This document shows, piece by piece, positions 63,173 to 64,000 of a DNA stretch of 64,000 nt. Source of the stretch: Cyclobacterium marinum DSM 745 (GTDB taxonomy: Bacteria; Bacteroidota; Bacteroidia; Cytophagales; Cyclobacteriaceae); the NCBI RefSeq assembly GCF_000222485.1, contig NC_015914.1, forward strand, positions 4,074,001 to 4,138,000, given 5' to 3'. The position numbers and the translations under genes were made by a program. Position 1 is the first letter of the stretch. Each line of letters begins with the position of its first letter. The notes under the pieces were generated by a model. The model did no database searches. It was not told the DNA's origin and saw only the letters and a program-made list of their open reading frames with translations.

Positions 63173-64000
63173 TTATTTGATGGCTTGGATTTGTTGTGTG
63201 TAAATGTAAAAGTTTGGATCTACTTCAATTGCTACGTTTGCTGCTAATTTTTCAGTACTTTTCCAGCCCAGTTCAGGGTCAATCCAATACGTCTTTTCAC
63301 TTTGATTAATTTTAAGTGGCATGGCAAAATTGGCAATCGTGTTCTCCCACCGGTAATACAATTTGTTATCTTTCCAGTAATATTGAAAAATCGGTACCTT
63401 TTCCGTACGAAGGTATTGGTCAAAGAAAGCCTGAAGATCCAAGCCACTTTCCTCAGCCAAAAAGGTCTCTATTTCAACGGTAGTTACTGTTTGATGGTAA
63501 AAAACCTTGTTCATTTTCCTTAAAATGCCTCTCCATTTTTCATCATTGTCAATCCATTGCCGTAGCGTATGTAGGATATTGGCTCCCTTGAAATACATGT
63601 CCCCGGAACCTCGTTGATTTACACCATAATCCCCGATTATAGGCCCATCATTTCTGATAATTCTCCTTGCCCCTTGAAGGTATTCATTTCCTGCAAGGAC
63701 ACCATAGTGATAGTCTAGGAAAAGACTTTCTGAATAAGTGGTGAAACTTTCGTGAATCCACATGTCGGCAATGTCTTTATAGGTGATGTTATTGGCAAAC
63801 CACTCGTGTCCTGCTTCGTGAATGATGATATAATCAAAGGTAAGTCCCCAGCCTGTTTCACTAAAATCCTTGCCCTTGTAGCCATTGGAATAGCCATTGC
63901 CATAGGTGACAGCCGACTGGTGTTCCATGCCAAGGTAGGGTACTTCGATCAACTTAAAACCATCCTCATAAAAAGGGTAGGGGCCAAACCAATGTTCGAA
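63173..64000 (-). CDS. M1-family aminopeptidase, C-terminal part (partial)
   Basis: The gene continues past the right edge of the window; 275 codons are visible. Seen here are YLGMEHQSAVTYGNG (the GAMEN-like loop), the zinc site HEAGHEWFANN with the third ligand in WIHESFTTYSE, and a C-terminal beta domain (PIFQYYWKDNKLYYRWENTI). M1 peptidases remove N-terminal residues from peptides. The N-terminal part with a presumed signal peptide lies outside the window. Confidence 0.93.
   Translation of the reverse strand, partial: FEHWFGPYPFYEDGFKLIEVPYLGMEHQSAVTYGNGYSNGYKGKDFSETGWGLTFDYIIIHEAGHEWFANNITYKDIADMWIHESFTTYSESLFLDYHYGVLAGNEYLQGARRIIRNDGPIIGDYGVNQRGSGDMYFKGANILHTLRQWIDNDEKWRGILRKMNKVFYHQTVTTVEIETFLAEESGLDLQAFFDQYLRTEKVPIFQYYWKDNKLYYRWENTIANFAMPLKINQSEKTYWIDPELGWKSTEKLAANVAIEVDPNFYIYTQQIQAIK

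Noticed and set aside
1..64000. CRISPR array or cas genes
   Set aside because: No regularly spaced direct repeats of 24-40 bp with unique spacers were seen, and no Cas-like protein is encoded.

Overview
The window looks like a chromosomal segment of a Bacteroidota organism, order Cytophagales, most plausibly a member of the Cyclobacteriaceae. The evidence is mixed. Two secreted proteins end in type IX secretion (por) sorting domains. There is a hybrid two-component sensor with a beta-propeller periplasmic domain and an AraC output. There are DUF4221 and MGH1-like glucosidase genes, a SlyD-like FKBP with a TAnnTTTG (-7) promoter element, a Mrp protein without its usual CxxC, and lipoproteins with short Bacteroidota-type lipoboxes. 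The base composition is AT-rich and the genes are mostly housekeeping genes in small operons.

Layout. 1-2.1 kb is an accessory patch: the end of an unknown gene, a 46-residue proline-rich protein, and a higBA toxin-antitoxin module bracketed by two copies of a non-coding repeat. 2.2-7 kb is a leftward block with surE plus a secreted protein, ribBA and dnaG. 7.3-14.8 kb runs rightward: mrp and nfu (Fe-S carriers), an M43 metalloprotease and another T9SS cargo protein, a PASTA-domain membrane protein, and a rhodanese. 14.8-16.5 kb has an M50 protease and a HAD phosphatase. It is followed by a CAU-anticodon tRNA, a terminator and a cluster of GCTAAAGC hairpins. 17.3-35.1 kb holds a lipoprotein phosphatase, nnrDE, rnhB, a GH63-type glucosidase, a glycosyltransferase plus metallophosphoesterase pair, an NtrC-type two-component system with a visible enhancer pair, an FKBP isomerase, lpxH, ftsH and rsfS. 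35.2-45.5 kb runs rightward: birA, ahcY, a DoxX and Crp/Fnr pair, and a hybrid two-component regulator overlapping an alpha-L-fucosidase gene, then a tiny DUF1328 membrane protein. 45.7-51.5 kb has a HipA-like kinase/DUF3037 pair, a Crp/Fnr regulator and a TolC-HlyD-ABC2 permease operon. 51.5-57 kb runs leftward: a penicillin acylase, a YgiD-type dioxygenase, a methyltransferase with a small partner, and a DUF975 membrane protein. 57-59.7 kb is the second accessory patch: a DUF559 nuclease-like gene, a complete IS4-family element with its target duplication, and repeat families on both sides. 59.9-64 kb has a DUF4221 lipoprotein, an alpha/beta hydrolase, proC and the 3' part of an M1 aminopeptidase.

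The most unusual material is non-coding: several families of paired hairpins, one with compensatory changes between copies, and two tandem dyads 21 bp apart upstream of the sigma-54 activator gene. The best candidates for little-described systems are the HipA-like/DUF3037 pair and the DUF559 gene set among CCCCCTT/AAGGGGG and CTGAGCGGAGCC repeats. All functional assignments come from reading motifs; no database search was run.
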